From assembly GCA_937926975.1 (NCBI GenBank), contig CALBCJ010000008.1, forward strand, positions 1-17,042: a DNA stretch of 17,042 nt, in the 5' to 3' direction. Below, piece after piece: positions 1 to 7,890 of the stretch. The first letter of the stretch is position 1. Each line of letters starts with the position of its first letter. The position numbers were made by a program, and so were the translations under genes. Below the pieces are notes generated by a model. That model had not been told where the DNA came from, did not search any database, and saw only the letters and a list, made by a program, of their open reading frames with translations. This DNA comes from an uncultured Propionibacteriaceae bacterium. GTDB lineage: Bacteria > Actinomycetota > Actinomycetes > Propionibacteriales > Propionibacteriaceae.

Positions 1-307
1 CGGGGGTAGGGGTCATGGAGGCGAGCCCACCAGCGCGGATGATCCTCCGCTTCTCCTCGAACTGCCGGCGCCACACCGCGGTCGCCTCCTCGACCAGGGC
101 TACCTGCTCCCGTGACTGCTGGTACTCCTGCGGGGTGCACGGCGTCGGACTCGACCGGTCCGGCCTTACACACACAAACGTCGGGGACCTCGTCGACTCA
201 GGCTCAGGCTCAGGCGACGGGGCAGCAGCCGGACTGCTCGAGCAGCCCACCAGCACAGCAGCGCCCAGCACAGCGCTAGCAAGACGACGACGGAACCGGA
301 TCACCAT
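1..307 (-). CDS. Putative lipoprotein of unknown function, 3' end cut by window edge
   Basis: This reading frame is open from an ATG at 307 to the left edge of the window (about 102 codons), so the C terminus is missing. The N terminus has several arginines, a hydrophobic stretch and a lipobox L-V-G-C with the lipidated cysteine at residue 22. A Ser/Pro/Glu-rich spacer with a short Pro-Glu repeat follows, then two cysteines and a charged, probably helical region containing EYQQSREQV. An AGGAGG lies 4 bases before the ATG; a GTG is the next codon and would give a better 7-base spacing, so the start could be 304. The protein is predicted to be exported and anchored on the outer face of the membrane. 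Its job is unknown; I recognise only the general layout of small actinobacterial lipoproteins. It lies downstream of the M4 peptidase gene on the same strand but behind a terminator-like hairpin, so it is probably a separate unit. Confidence 0.7.
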   Translation of the reverse strand, partial: MVIRFRRRLASAVLGAAVLVGCSSSPAAAPSPEPEPESTRSPTFVCVRPDRSSPTPCTPQEYQQSREQVALVEEATAVWRRQFEEKRRIIRAGGLASMTPTP

Positions 308-634
308 CGAGCCTCCTGGAGATGAGTAACCACAGTCTGGTTGATCCTGACAAAGTCCGCAACCCCTTCCGGGGCTTTGGTAGACAACCCGACAAGACTG
401 CGACTGGGGACCACCGAGACAGCGAGGACCCAGAGGCGACGATCACCGGCCCGAGGGGATCGGGCGACTGCGAACCCCACAGCAAAGCCCGCTGTGACCT
501 GGGACTTCACCACCACCAGTCCCGAGCCGGTGGGACCAGCAGCAGCTGGGTCGCCGGTCTGGGCAGCAGGGTCGGGCCAGCCGCCCACGCGAACCGCCCG
601 GCGCAGCGAGCAGCGCGTGAGCTCCCCAGCAGTT
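308..634. other. Intergenic stretch, no convincing gene
   Basis: Together with the hairpin at 635-664, this fills the 389 bases between the lipoprotein start and the M4 peptidase stop. Short open frames exist on both strands, but none has a ribosome site with a recognisable protein. It should carry the promoter of the left-edge lipoprotein. The best minus-strand -35-like hexamer is TTGTCA (353-348), but it would place the transcription start almost on top of the ribosome site, so I do not call it. Confidence 0.5.
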
Positions 635-664
635 GGCCCCGGCCGCATGAATGCGGCCGGGGCC
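635..664 (-). terminator. Hairpin terminator of the M4 peptidase gene
   Basis: A perfect 13-bp stem (635-647 with 652-664, GGCCCCGGCCGCA and its complement) closes on a 4-base loop. It starts 33 bases after the stop codon of the leftward M4 peptidase gene. There is no U-tract after it, as is common for hairpin terminators in high-GC actinobacteria. It separates the peptidase from the lipoprotein further left. Confidence 0.65.
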
Positions 665-696
665 AGACTTCTCACGGATGGAGGTGAGCCGGCCCG

Positions 697-2058
697 TCAG
701 CTCAGGGCATCACTGATCAGCTGCCGAACCGTCTCGGGCAGGGAGTGCTCACCGACCCGCAGGTCGGGGCCGTCGGGGTGGTAGGTGAGCCGGTAGGAGA
801 AGGCGTCCGGGTGTCCCGGCGCCGGCTCGGCACTGGTCTGGGCCTGCTGCAGGTAGCGGGTCAGCTCCTGAGCCACCGACGTGGGCAGGTCGGCCAGGTC
901 GACCGTCGCCTCCCGTACGGTTCCGGCTACCCCGCCGGTACGGCGGATGGTGATCGTGGTGCTGCCGGGGGCGCTCGGCTCGGCCGGGGCGCCGGCGCCC
1001 TCCGGGTCAGGGACCGGCTCCGCCCCACCGACCTCAATACCGACCGCGCCCCAGCCCTCCGCCACGGCCAGGGTCACCGCGTGCTCGGCCCCGTACCGGG
1101 CGGTCGCCGCCTCGTGGGTCAGCCGAGCAAACGTGGCGAAGTCGCAGCGGGCCTGGATCCGGTCACCGGTGAGGACGTCGTACCAGACTGGCCCGACCGT
1201 CTCCCAGGCCTTGCCACCAACCGTGGTGGCGGCCACCGCAAAGGCCCGGTTCGGGATCCCGGAGTTCAGGTGCACCCCGCCGTTGTCCTCGTCGGTCTCG
1301 ACGAACCGGGTCATGTGGTCGGGCTGCGGGTCCTTGCCCAGCCGCGGGTCGTCGTAGGCCGTGCCCGGGTGCAGCATGTCCCGCAGCGCCCGGCCCTTGA
1401 CCTTGGCGGAGAGCAGGTCAGCCCCGATCAGCCAGTCCGCCTGGTCGACGGGCTGCCGCTGGGCGTACTGCTTCACCAGCGAGCCGAAGACGTCCGAGAC
1501 CGACTCGTTCAGAGCGCCTGACTGGCCCTGGTAGACGAGGGCGGCGGTGGCCTCGGTCACCCCGTGGGTGAGCTCGTGCGCAATCACGTCCAGCGAGCGG
1601 GTGAACCGCTCGAAGTAGGTCCCGTCACCGTCACCGAAGACCATCTGGTGGCCGTCCCAGAAGGCGTTGTCGTAGTCCTGCCCGTAGTGGACGGTGCCGA
1701 GCAGCGCCATCCCCTCGCCGTCGATCGAGTCGCGGGCGTGGACCTTGCGGAAGTAGTCCCGGGTAGCCCCGAGACCGTCGTACGCCTCGTTCACGGCGTC
1801 GTCCGAGGTGGCCGGGTCACCCTCCCGGCGGACTGGCTTGCCTGGAAGAGTGGTCCCGTTCTGGGCGTCGTGCACGGTCCGGGCGCCACCTGAGGAGCGC
1901 TGAGGGCCGGCGGTGGGGCGGGCAGTAAGGCGCTCGGAGCGCCGAGCCCGCAGCTCCTGGTCGTGACGCAGCGTGCCAGCGGCCGAGGCGGAGGCACTGG
2001 CGAGCTGGTTCAGCAGGTACGGCGGAATGATGGTGGGGTAGGTCATGGCTTCTAGCAT
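697..2058 (-). CDS. M4 (thermolysin-family) metallopeptidase, protealysin type, with C-terminal emfourin-like domain
   Basis: Zinc endopeptidase of 453 residues. I chose the ATG at 2058 because GGAGG lies 8 bases upstream; an upstream ATG at 2100 has no such site. Residues 8-16 carry IIPPYLL, the PPYLL-type motif of the short propeptide of protealysin-like enzymes, and there is no signal peptide, as in that group. The catalytic domain (about 60-345) shows HELTH at 161-165 (zinc ligands H161 and H165, catalytic E162), the third zinc ligand E185 in NES, and the transition-state histidine H263 in GGVHLNSG. A Pro/Ala/Glu-rich linker (about 347-366) leads to an 85-residue tail starting TTITIRRTGGVAG, with DAFSYRLTY and SLPETVRQL. 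This resembles emfourin (PF20242), the protein inhibitor of protealysin. Standard M4 C-terminal helices precede it, so the tail is an added domain. Substrate and location are unknown. Confidence is high for M4 and moderate for the tail. Confidence 0.95.
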   Translation of the reverse strand: MLEAMTYPTIIPPYLLNQLASASASAAGTLRHDQELRARRSERLTARPTAGPQRSSGGARTVHDAQNGTTLPGKPVRREGDPATSDDAVNEAYDGLGATRDYFRKVHARDSIDGEGMALLGTVHYGQDYDNAFWDGHQMVFGDGDGTYFERFTRSLDVIAHELTHGVTEATAALVYQGQSGALNESVSDVFGSLVKQYAQRQPVDQADWLIGADLLSAKVKGRALRDMLHPGTAYDDPRLGKDPQPDHMTRFVETDEDNGGVHLNSGIPNRAFAVAATTVGGKAWETVGPVWYDVLTGDRIQARCDFATFARLTHEAATARYGAEHAVTLAVAEGWGAVGIEVGGAEPVPDPEGAGAPAEPSAPGSTTITIRRTGGVAGTVREATVDLADLPTSVAQELTRYLQQAQTSAEPAPGHPDAFSYRLTYHPDGPDLRVGEHSLPETVRQLISDALS

Positions 2059-2168
2059 GCCAGTTCCCTCCGACAGTCGTGAAGCCCCGCCGCCATCCAT
2101 GCCCTAACGAGGGGGCACAAAGCCAGTGGGGTGAGGACCGCGCAGGTCGGTGCCGGTCCGGTGCCCGG

Positions 2169-2660
2169 TCAGTTCTTGGCTCGTCGCCAGCCGGCGGCCT
2201 GAGCCTGCGCCTCGCTGCAGAACCACCGCTCCCCCTTGGCTGGCGAGATCTTGGTCTGGTTGTAGCTGCGCTGCCCGGGCACGTGGTAGATCCGCTCTCC
2301 CTTAGCGGAGATGTTGCCCTTGATCTGACAGCTGCCCGGTCCCTCGTCGTCTGCTGCCTGCCGGGCCGGCTGGGTGGGCACTGGCGCTGGCGGCTGAGCC
2401 GGGCTGGCCGGAGCCGTGGCCCGGGCCAGGCTGGGCGTCGGACTGGTCGGTGCTGAGCTGGGTGCTGGGATGGTCACTGCAGGGCTCGGCTCCGGACTGG
2501 TCGCTTCCGGGCTGGGCGTCAGGCTGGCGACCGAGGCGAACGGGGCTGCCGCCGGTGGCGACGACAGGCTCGGGGTCTGGGCCGGCGACTGTGTCGCCGG
2601 CCCGCAGCCGAGCAGGGCCAGACCAGCAGCCACGGTGACGAGTACCGACGAGATGCGCAC
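2169..2660 (-). CDS. Lipoprotein with Pro/Ser-rich stalk and C-terminal two-cysteine (sunset-like) domain
   Basis: Predicted lipoprotein of 163 residues. It starts at a GTG preceded by AGGAGG 4 bases upstream. The signal peptide ends in the lipobox A-L-L-G-C with the lipidated cysteine at residue 19. Residues 20-105 form a low-complexity stalk of Pro, Ser, Ala and Thr that would span the cell wall. The last 55 residues are compact and conserved-looking: C111-QIKGNIS, ERIYHVPGQ, and GERWFCSEAQA with C148, then AGWRR. I recognise this as the small domain found at the C terminus of some thermonuclease-like and cell-surface proteins (named sunset domain in some annotation, from memory). The two cysteines may pair. 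No catalytic nuclease residues are present. The M4 peptidase gene follows on the same strand after 110 bases, so co-transcription is possible. The role is unknown, perhaps surface binding. Confidence 0.85.
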   Translation of the reverse strand: MRISSVLVTVAAGLALLGCGPATQSPAQTPSLSSPPAAAPFASVASLTPSPEATSPEPSPAVTIPAPSSAPTSPTPSLARATAPASPAQPPAPVPTQPARQAADDEGPGSCQIKGNISAKGERIYHVPGQRSYNQTKISPAKGERWFCSEAQAQAAGWRRAKN

Positions 2661-2714
2661 GCTTCCTCCTGGGGCCGATGCTGGGCCCAGGCTGTGGCAC
2701 CACGGTCACCACCT

Positions 2715-2740
2715 GAGGTCAGATGAAAGACCTCTCATCT
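2715..2740. promoter_or_regulatory. Interlocked inverted repeats upstream of the second lipoprotein
   Basis: GAGGTC (2715-2720) and GACCTC (2729-2734) form a perfect 6-bp inverted repeat with an 8-bp spacer. A second repeat, AGATGA (2721-2726) and TCATCT (2735-2740), is interlaced with it, again with an 8-bp spacer. The block sits 55-80 bases before the lipoprotein start, inside the 194-bp gap that follows the sugar permease gene. It looks like a regulator site, but a weak terminator role for the permease operon cannot be excluded. Confidence 0.35.
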
Positions 2741-2854
2741 TGGCCTCGTCAGCCAGGTCACGGGGGGGCCGAGACCCTCTCGGTCGACCCGCTGGCTCGG
2801 GCTCGCCCCGTACCGGCAGCGCCCGGCGGGGCACCTCGCCGTACGCCGGCCAGC

Positions 2855-3682
2855 TCAGCGGTGAGCACCGCGCATCACGCCCGAGATCACCCACCGCTGC
2901 GCCAGCACGTACACCAGCACCAGCGGCGCGATCGCCATCAGGTACGAGGCGAAGGCGACCGGGTAGTTGACGTTGAACTGCCCCTGGAAGACGTACTGCG
3001 CCAAGGGCAGCGTCCGCTTGCCCGGGTCAGTGAGGATCACCAGCGGCAGCAGGAAGTCGTTCCAGGCCCACAGGCAGGTCAGGATCCCGACCGTCGCATT
3101 CATCGGGCTGAGCAGCGGGAACACGATCCGCCAGTAGATGCCCCAGCGGCTCGCCCCGTCGACTGAGGCCGACTCCTCAATCTCGAGCGGAATGGCCCGC
3201 ACGAAGCTGGTGTAGAGCAGCAGGTTGAAGGCCAGCCCGTACACCACGTACAGCAGGATCAGGCCGGCCTCGTTGTCGATCCCGAGCAGCGCGGTCTGGC
3301 GCACCACGGGGAGCATGATGATCGGGAAGGGCACGAACATCGCGGCGAAGATGTAGTAGAACATCCACCGCACCCAGCGCCGGTGCATGTTGCGGGCAAA
3401 GGCGTAGGCCACCATCGAGTTGGTCACCAGGGTCAGCACCACCGCACCCACGGTGATGACCGCCGAGGTCAGGATCCGCGAGGGGAACCCGGTCAGTGTC
3501 CAGGCGGTCGCGAAGTTGCCCCACTGCGGGTCGGCGGGCAGGGCGAACCCCGACTCCGCCAGCTCGGCCGGGGTCTTGAGCGCGGTGACCACTGCGAAGT
3601 ACAGCGGCACCAGGATGGTCAGTGACAGCACTACGGCCAGGGCGGTCAGCGACCAGGTCGTCACGCTGCGGCGGCGGGTCAT
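2855..3682 (-). CDS. Sugar ABC transporter permease, MalG/CUT1 type
   Basis: Inner-membrane permease of 275 residues, the usual size for the second permease of a CUT1 oligosaccharide importer. The N terminus has three arginines followed by the first membrane segment (about 11-32), and about five more hydrophobic segments follow. The cytoplasmic EAA loop that docks the ATPase is clear: EEIEESASVDGASRWGIYWR, with the conserved glycine, then FPLLSP. The ATG at 3682 overlaps the stop of the upstream permease as ATGA and has AAGGAGGA about 6 bases before it, so the two are translationally coupled. It should pair with that permease to form the channel for the sugar delivered by the binding lipoprotein. 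The ATPase is not encoded here and is probably a shared MsiK-type protein. Confidence 0.93.
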   Translation of the reverse strand: MTRRRSVTTWSLTALAVVLSLTILVPLYFAVVTALKTPAELAESGFALPADPQWGNFATAWTLTGFPSRILTSAVITVGAVVLTLVTNSMVAYAFARNMHRRWVRWMFYYIFAAMFVPFPIIMLPVVRQTALLGIDNEAGLILLYVVYGLAFNLLLYTSFVRAIPLEIEESASVDGASRWGIYWRIVFPLLSPMNATVGILTCLWAWNDFLLPLVILTDPGKRTLPLAQYVFQGQFNVNYPVAFASYLMAIAPLVLVYVLAQRWVISGVMRGAHR

Positions 3683-4557
3683 GATGCGTCCTCCTTGGAG
3701 GAGAAGAGACGGAACTGGGCGAACGACAAGATGATCACCAGCAGGAAGTAGATGACGCCGTTCGCCGTCTGGTAGGCGTACTCACCGCCCTGGAAGCCGT
3801 TGCGGAAGATGAGGAAGGAGATCGACTGGGTCGCCGTCCCCGGGCCTCCCCCGGTCAGCGCGACCACCTGGTCGAAGACCCCGAGCGCTCCCTTGAACGA
3901 CAGCACCATGTTGATCGTGAAGAACGGCATGATCAGGGGGAACGTCATCCGCCAGAACTGCTGCCAGCGGTTGGCGCCGTCAATGGAGGCCGCCTCGTAC
4001 ACCTCCTCGGGAACGGTCTGCAGCCCGGCCAGGTAGATGATCGTGTTGAACGCCACCGCCTGCCACACGCCGACGAAGACGATCACCAGCCAGGCGGTGT
4101 CCTCGTTCGCCAGCAGCGAGGTCGACAGCCAGTCCCAGCCGAGCGCCTCCCCGATGGCCGGGAGGTTGTTCGTGAACAGGTACTGGAAGATGTACGCCAC
4201 GATCAGCACCGGCAGGATGTTGGGCAGGAAGAACAGCCCTCGAAAGAAAGTCTGGCCCTTGATCTTGCTGTTGAGCAGCAGCGCCACCGACAAGGCGATC
4301 ACATTGATCAGGACGGTCGCCGAGACCGCGTACAGGAAGGTGAACCCGTACGAGGCCCAGATGACGTCGTCGCGGAACAGGTTGACGTAGTTCTGGAACC
4401 CCACCAGCCGCCACGAGCCGTAGCCCTGGTAGTTGGTGAAGGTGTAGAAGACGCCAGTGACGAAGGGGATCGTGAGCATCGCGGTGTAGAGCACCAGGGC
4501 CGGCAGGATCATCCACAGGTAGGCGCCCTCGATGCGCTTGGGGGAATGGGACTTCAT
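3679..4557 (-). CDS. Sugar ABC transporter permease, MalF/CUT1 type
   Basis: Inner-membrane permease of 292 residues. The ATG at 4557 was chosen over an upstream in-frame ATG at 4641 because the upstream one lies inside the binding-protein gene, while 4557 has GAGG 5 bases before it and gives the normal family N terminus: a short charged segment followed by a membrane helix. Six hydrophobic segments are visible. The EAA loop reads EEVYEAASIDGANRWQQFWR and is followed by FPLIMP. The gene begins 7 bases after the stop of the solute-binding protein and overlaps the next permease by 4 bases. Together the two permeases make the transmembrane pore of an oligosaccharide importer; the alpha-galactosidase upstream suggests raffinose- or melibiose-like substrates. 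Confidence 0.93.
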   Translation of the reverse strand: MKSHSPKRIEGAYLWMILPALVLYTAMLTIPFVTGVFYTFTNYQGYGSWRLVGFQNYVNLFRDDVIWASYGFTFLYAVSATVLINVIALSVALLLNSKIKGQTFFRGLFFLPNILPVLIVAYIFQYLFTNNLPAIGEALGWDWLSTSLLANEDTAWLVIVFVGVWQAVAFNTIIYLAGLQTVPEEVYEAASIDGANRWQQFWRMTFPLIMPFFTINMVLSFKGALGVFDQVVALTGGGPGTATQSISFLIFRNGFQGGEYAYQTANGVIYFLLVIILSFAQFRLFSSKEDAS

Positions 4558-4564
4558 CGGGGCC

Positions 4565-5803
4565 TCACAGAGTCGAGTTGAGACGCTCGACGACCCGGTT
4601 GTACTGGGTGTCGAGGGTACGGACCAGGGCAGCCGTGTCACCGGTGATCAGGAACTGCTGCAGGTGGTTGTTGAGGTTGACGCCCTGGGGGAAGTTGTGG
4701 TCGGAGTAGGTCGTCAGCCGGCCCTCGGTGAAGTACGGCACCAGCCCGGCCAGGGCCGGGTCGTCGTTCACCAGCCCGGTCCGGGTCGGGAAGGCGACCT
4801 GCTCGGAGCAGTAGGAGGCCATGTTCTGCTCGGCCATCAGGAAGGAGAAGAAGTCCAGCGCCCCCGGCACCGGCTCAGTGCCGCAGACCAGGGCCACGTC
4901 GACGCCCGACACCACCCAGGGCCGCCCCGACTCCGGAGGGGTCGCGAAGGTCCCGATCTGGATGTCGGGGTTGTACGAGCGGACCGCCGGGATCGCGTAC
5001 GTGCCGTGGCAGTACATCGCTGCCCGGCCCTGTGCGAACCCCTGGTTACCGTCGTTGTAGCCGATGTCGAACTTGGTGCGGTTGCCGTACTGGGAGAGCT
5101 GGCGCATCTTCTCCAGCACTGGCACCAGCTCCTCGAAGCTGGTCTGCATGGTGCGGCGCCGCTGGTACCACTCGGCGACTTTCCCGCCGAGGTGGTTGCC
5201 CGAGATCGAGTTGAACATCGGCGCCCCGGTCCAGCTGTCCCGGAAGCCCCAGTAGAACGGGTCGACGCCCTTGCCCTGGAGCTCGTCGGCGATGCCGATC
5301 AGCTCGTCCCAGGTGGTGGGCGGCTGGAGTGAGTGGGCGTCGAAGATCTCGCGGTTGTAGATGATGCCTGAGCCGTTGTTCGCGAACGGCAGCCCGTTCA
5401 CCTGCCCCTTCCCGCCCGCGCCGAGCGTGGGCAGGATCGGGCTGATCGACGGGTTCACCGGGGTCAGCAGGTCGCTCGTGGAGAAGTCGTAGAAGACGCC
5501 CGAGCGGGCCAGCGAGCCGAAGTTGAAGTCACCGTTGATGGTGATCAGCGGAGGAATGCTGCCCTTGACCAGCCGGACCCGCAGGGCGGTGACGTTGTCG
5601 GCCTGGAAGTTCTGGACCACGTTGGTGCCGTGCTGGGCGTTGTACGCGGCGCAGATGCTGTCGAACAGGCCGATGGCCTCCGACTTGAACTGGAAGAACT
5701 CGGTGGCTGCCGTGCCGGTGGAGCGCTGGCAGGCCGCCAGGGGGGCGGTGAGTGCCGCAGCGGTGAGGCCGGACAGCAGGGTGCGCCGGCTCAGGTGGCT
5801 CAT
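4565..5803 (-). CDS. Sugar ABC transporter solute-binding lipoprotein (family 1)
   Basis: Extracellular sugar-binding protein of 412 residues, lipid-anchored. The leader carries S-R-R-T-L-L, a good twin-arginine motif, and a lipobox L-A-A-C with the cysteine at residue 25, so export by Tat and lipidation are both likely. The mature part has the periplasmic-binding-protein layout, with an aromatic-rich region around YWGFRDSW and RPWVVSGVDVALV near the probable sugar cleft. The ATG at 5803 has AAAGGAG 7 bases upstream, and the ATG overlaps the stop of the alpha-galactosidase gene as ATGA. It delivers the sugar to the two permeases encoded directly downstream. The ligand is inferred from the neighbouring GH36 enzyme, not from the sequence itself. 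Confidence 0.93.
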   Translation of the reverse strand: MSHLSRRTLLSGLTAAALTAPLAACQRSTGTAATEFFQFKSEAIGLFDSICAAYNAQHGTNVVQNFQADNVTALRVRLVKGSIPPLITINGDFNFGSLARSGVFYDFSTSDLLTPVNPSISPILPTLGAGGKGQVNGLPFANNGSGIIYNREIFDAHSLQPPTTWDELIGIADELQGKGVDPFYWGFRDSWTGAPMFNSISGNHLGGKVAEWYQRRRTMQTSFEELVPVLEKMRQLSQYGNRTKFDIGYNDGNQGFAQGRAAMYCHGTYAIPAVRSYNPDIQIGTFATPPESGRPWVVSGVDVALVCGTEPVPGALDFFSFLMAEQNMASYCSEQVAFPTRTGLVNDDPALAGLVPYFTEGRLTTYSDHNFPQGVNLNNHLQQFLITGDTAALVRTLDTQYNRVVERLNSTL

Positions 5804-7890
5804 GACAAGCTCCTTTCACAGTGGATGAGGACGAGCTGCTCGGGGTAGAGGGTGGGGACGGCCAGCCCGGCCTCGGCCAGGGCCCGGCCGCTGAGGCTGA
5901 GCGGCTGAGCGGCCCAGGGCAGGCCGGGGGCTGGGGTCAGCTCGTCGAGGCTGACCTGCCAGCGGGCCTCGGGGTCCAGGCCTGGGAGGGTGACCGGGCC
6001 GGTCGGGTAGGTCGGCGAGGAGGCCAGCTGCACCACGGCGAACACGGCCCGGTCGGGGCCGACCACGCCGTGGACCCGGGTGCCGTCGCGGTCGGCCGTG
6101 CGCACCGTACGGCCGGTCGCCAGCAGCCCCCGCAGCTGCTTGGCGCGGGCCACCCAGGCAGCGACCTGCTCTCGCTCGGCGGGGGACGCGCCCCGCAGGT
6201 CCCACTCGATGCCCAGGTGGCCGAACAGTGCCGTACCGGCCCGGAAGGCCAGGTCGTGGGTCCGGCCGGTGGTGTGGGCCCGGGGCGGGCCGATGTGGGC
6301 GCCCATCATCTCCGGCGGCACCAGCAGGCCGGTCCAGCGCTGGATCTGCTGGCGCTCCAGGGCGTCGTTGCAGTCGGAGGTCCAGATCCGGTCGGTCCGG
6401 ACCAGGACCCCGAGGTCGACCCGCCCGCCACCAGAGGAGCAGGACTCGATCTCCAGCTGCGGGAACCGGGCGTGGAGCTGGTCCAGCAGCCGGTAGTAGG
6501 CGGTGGTCTGGGCGTGGACCAGCCGCTCGCCGTGAGGGCCGACAGCCTCGATCAGGTCCCGGTTGTGGTCCCACTTGAGGTAGGCGATGCCGAGCCGCTC
6601 GACCAGGTCGGTGAGGCGGGCGGCGATGTGCGCGTACGCGTCGGGGTGGGCCAGGTTGAGCACCTGCTGGTGCCGTACGGCCAGCGGCCTCCGTCCAGAC
6701 GGGCCCAGGACCCAGTCCGGGTGGGCCCGGGCCAGGTCGGAGTCGAGGTTGACCATCTCGGGCTCGACCCAGAGGCCGAACTCCATCCCGAGCCCCCGCA
6801 CCGTGTCGGCCAGCGGCTCCAGGCCGTGCGGCCAGACCTCGGGTGACACCTCCCAGTCGCCCAGGCCGGCGGTCTCGTCGCGGCGGGCGCCGAACCAGCC
6901 GTCGTCGAGGACGAACCGCTCCACGCCGACCTCGGCGGCCCGCTCGGCGAGCTCGACCAGGCTGGCGTGGTCGTGGTCGAAGTAGACCGCCTCCCAGGTG
7001 TTGAGGGTGACCGGCCGCGGCCGTACGCCGGTGGGGTGGCGCAGCCGCTGGTGGCGGCGCAGCCAGGCGTGGTAGCGGGCGCTGAGGTCGTCGAGCCCCT
7101 CCCCGTACGAGCAGACCAGCAGCGGGGACGTGTACGACTCGCCGGGTGCCAGGACGACCTCGCCGGGCAGCAGCAGCTCGCCGCCGGCCAGGACCTGCTC
7201 CCCGCCGGGGGCCCGCTCGGCGAGGTGGGTGTGGTTGCCGGACCAGGCGACGTGGAGGCCCCAGACCTGACCGGTCTGGAAGCCGAAGCCGGCCTCGCCG
7301 GCGACCAGGAGGGTCGTCGACTGCAGGCCGGTCCGGCCGCGGCGGTTGTCGCGGCGCAGGGTGCCGACGGTGAACGGGTGCCGCTGAGGTGAGCGCTCCC
7401 GCAGGTGGCGCCCGGCGAAGTCGAGCAGCTCGGTGGCCCGCAGCGGCACCCGCAGCGCCGGGAGGAAGGAGTCGACGGTGAAGCTGTCGTCACCGGTGTT
7501 GGTGACCTTGCCGCTGAGCTCGACAACCCCCTCCTCGGTGACCACGAGGCACAGGGTGAGGCTCAGCCCGGCGTCCTGGGCCTGGACCGTCGCGGACCCG
7601 CTCGTGGTCTCGATACCGGTGACCGTAAAGGCGTGAGTGGAGAAGCGCCCGCTGCGGTGCCCGGCCAGCCCGGGAGTGCCGAGCCAGCCTCGGGACTCCT
7701 CTGGGAGCAGGGAGCACTCGATGCGTCGCTCGGTCTGGTCGGAGACCATCTCCGGCAGCAGGCACCGGGTCAGGTCGTCGTGGTCATCGAGTGGGGCGCC
7801 CCAGTGGGCGACCACGGGCAGCTGGGCGTCGGTCGAGGTCAGCCGGAGCGAGACCCCGCCACCTGCCAGGGAGATCGACGTCGGTGTCAT
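5800..7890 (-). CDS. Alpha-galactosidase, glycoside hydrolase family 36
   Basis: Retaining alpha-galactosidase of 696 residues that removes terminal alpha-1,6-galactose from raffinose, melibiose and similar sugars. No signal peptide is present, so it acts in the cytoplasm on imported sugar. The family plan is visible: an N-terminal beta-sandwich (about 1-290), a (beta/alpha)8 barrel with NTWEAVYFDHD (near 298) and VLDDGWFG, the nucleophile D441 in KWDHNRD, and the acid/base region SDCNDALER (D506 or D509), then a C-terminal beta domain. The length is normal for the bacterial long GH36 enzymes. I chose the ATG at 7890; the frame is open much further upstream, but that stretch lies antisense to the ROK gene. 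There is no clear ribosome site before 7890, which fits a leaderless message. It is the first gene of the sugar operon, and its last 4 bases overlap the binding-protein start. Confidence 0.95.
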   Translation of the reverse strand: MTPTSISLAGGGVSLRLTSTDAQLPVVAHWGAPLDDHDDLTRCLLPEMVSDQTERRIECSLLPEESRGWLGTPGLAGHRSGRFSTHAFTVTGIETTSGSATVQAQDAGLSLTLCLVVTEEGVVELSGKVTNTGDDSFTVDSFLPALRVPLRATELLDFAGRHLRERSPQRHPFTVGTLRRDNRRGRTGLQSTTLLVAGEAGFGFQTGQVWGLHVAWSGNHTHLAERAPGGEQVLAGGELLLPGEVVLAPGESYTSPLLVCSYGEGLDDLSARYHAWLRRHQRLRHPTGVRPRPVTLNTWEAVYFDHDHASLVELAERAAEVGVERFVLDDGWFGARRDETAGLGDWEVSPEVWPHGLEPLADTVRGLGMEFGLWVEPEMVNLDSDLARAHPDWVLGPSGRRPLAVRHQQVLNLAHPDAYAHIAARLTDLVERLGIAYLKWDHNRDLIEAVGPHGERLVHAQTTAYYRLLDQLHARFPQLEIESCSSGGGRVDLGVLVRTDRIWTSDCNDALERQQIQRWTGLLVPPEMMGAHIGPPRAHTTGRTHDLAFRAGTALFGHLGIEWDLRGASPAEREQVAAWVARAKQLRGLLATGRTVRTADRDGTRVHGVVGPDRAVFAVVQLASSPTYPTGPVTLPGLDPEARWQVSLDELTPAPGLPWAAQPLSLSGRALAEAGLAVPTLYPEQLVLIHCERSLS

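Noticed and set aside
301..675. A 124-codon minus-strand frame ending at the left lipoprotein start
   Set aside because: Its start lies beyond the terminator hairpin at 635-664, so the hairpin would be inside the gene. It lacks a ribosome site and resembles no family known to me.
4558..4641. Longer N terminus for the first permease, starting at 4641
   Set aside because: It would overlap the binding-protein gene by 77 bases; the ATG at 4557 has a ribosome site and gives the normal family N terminus.
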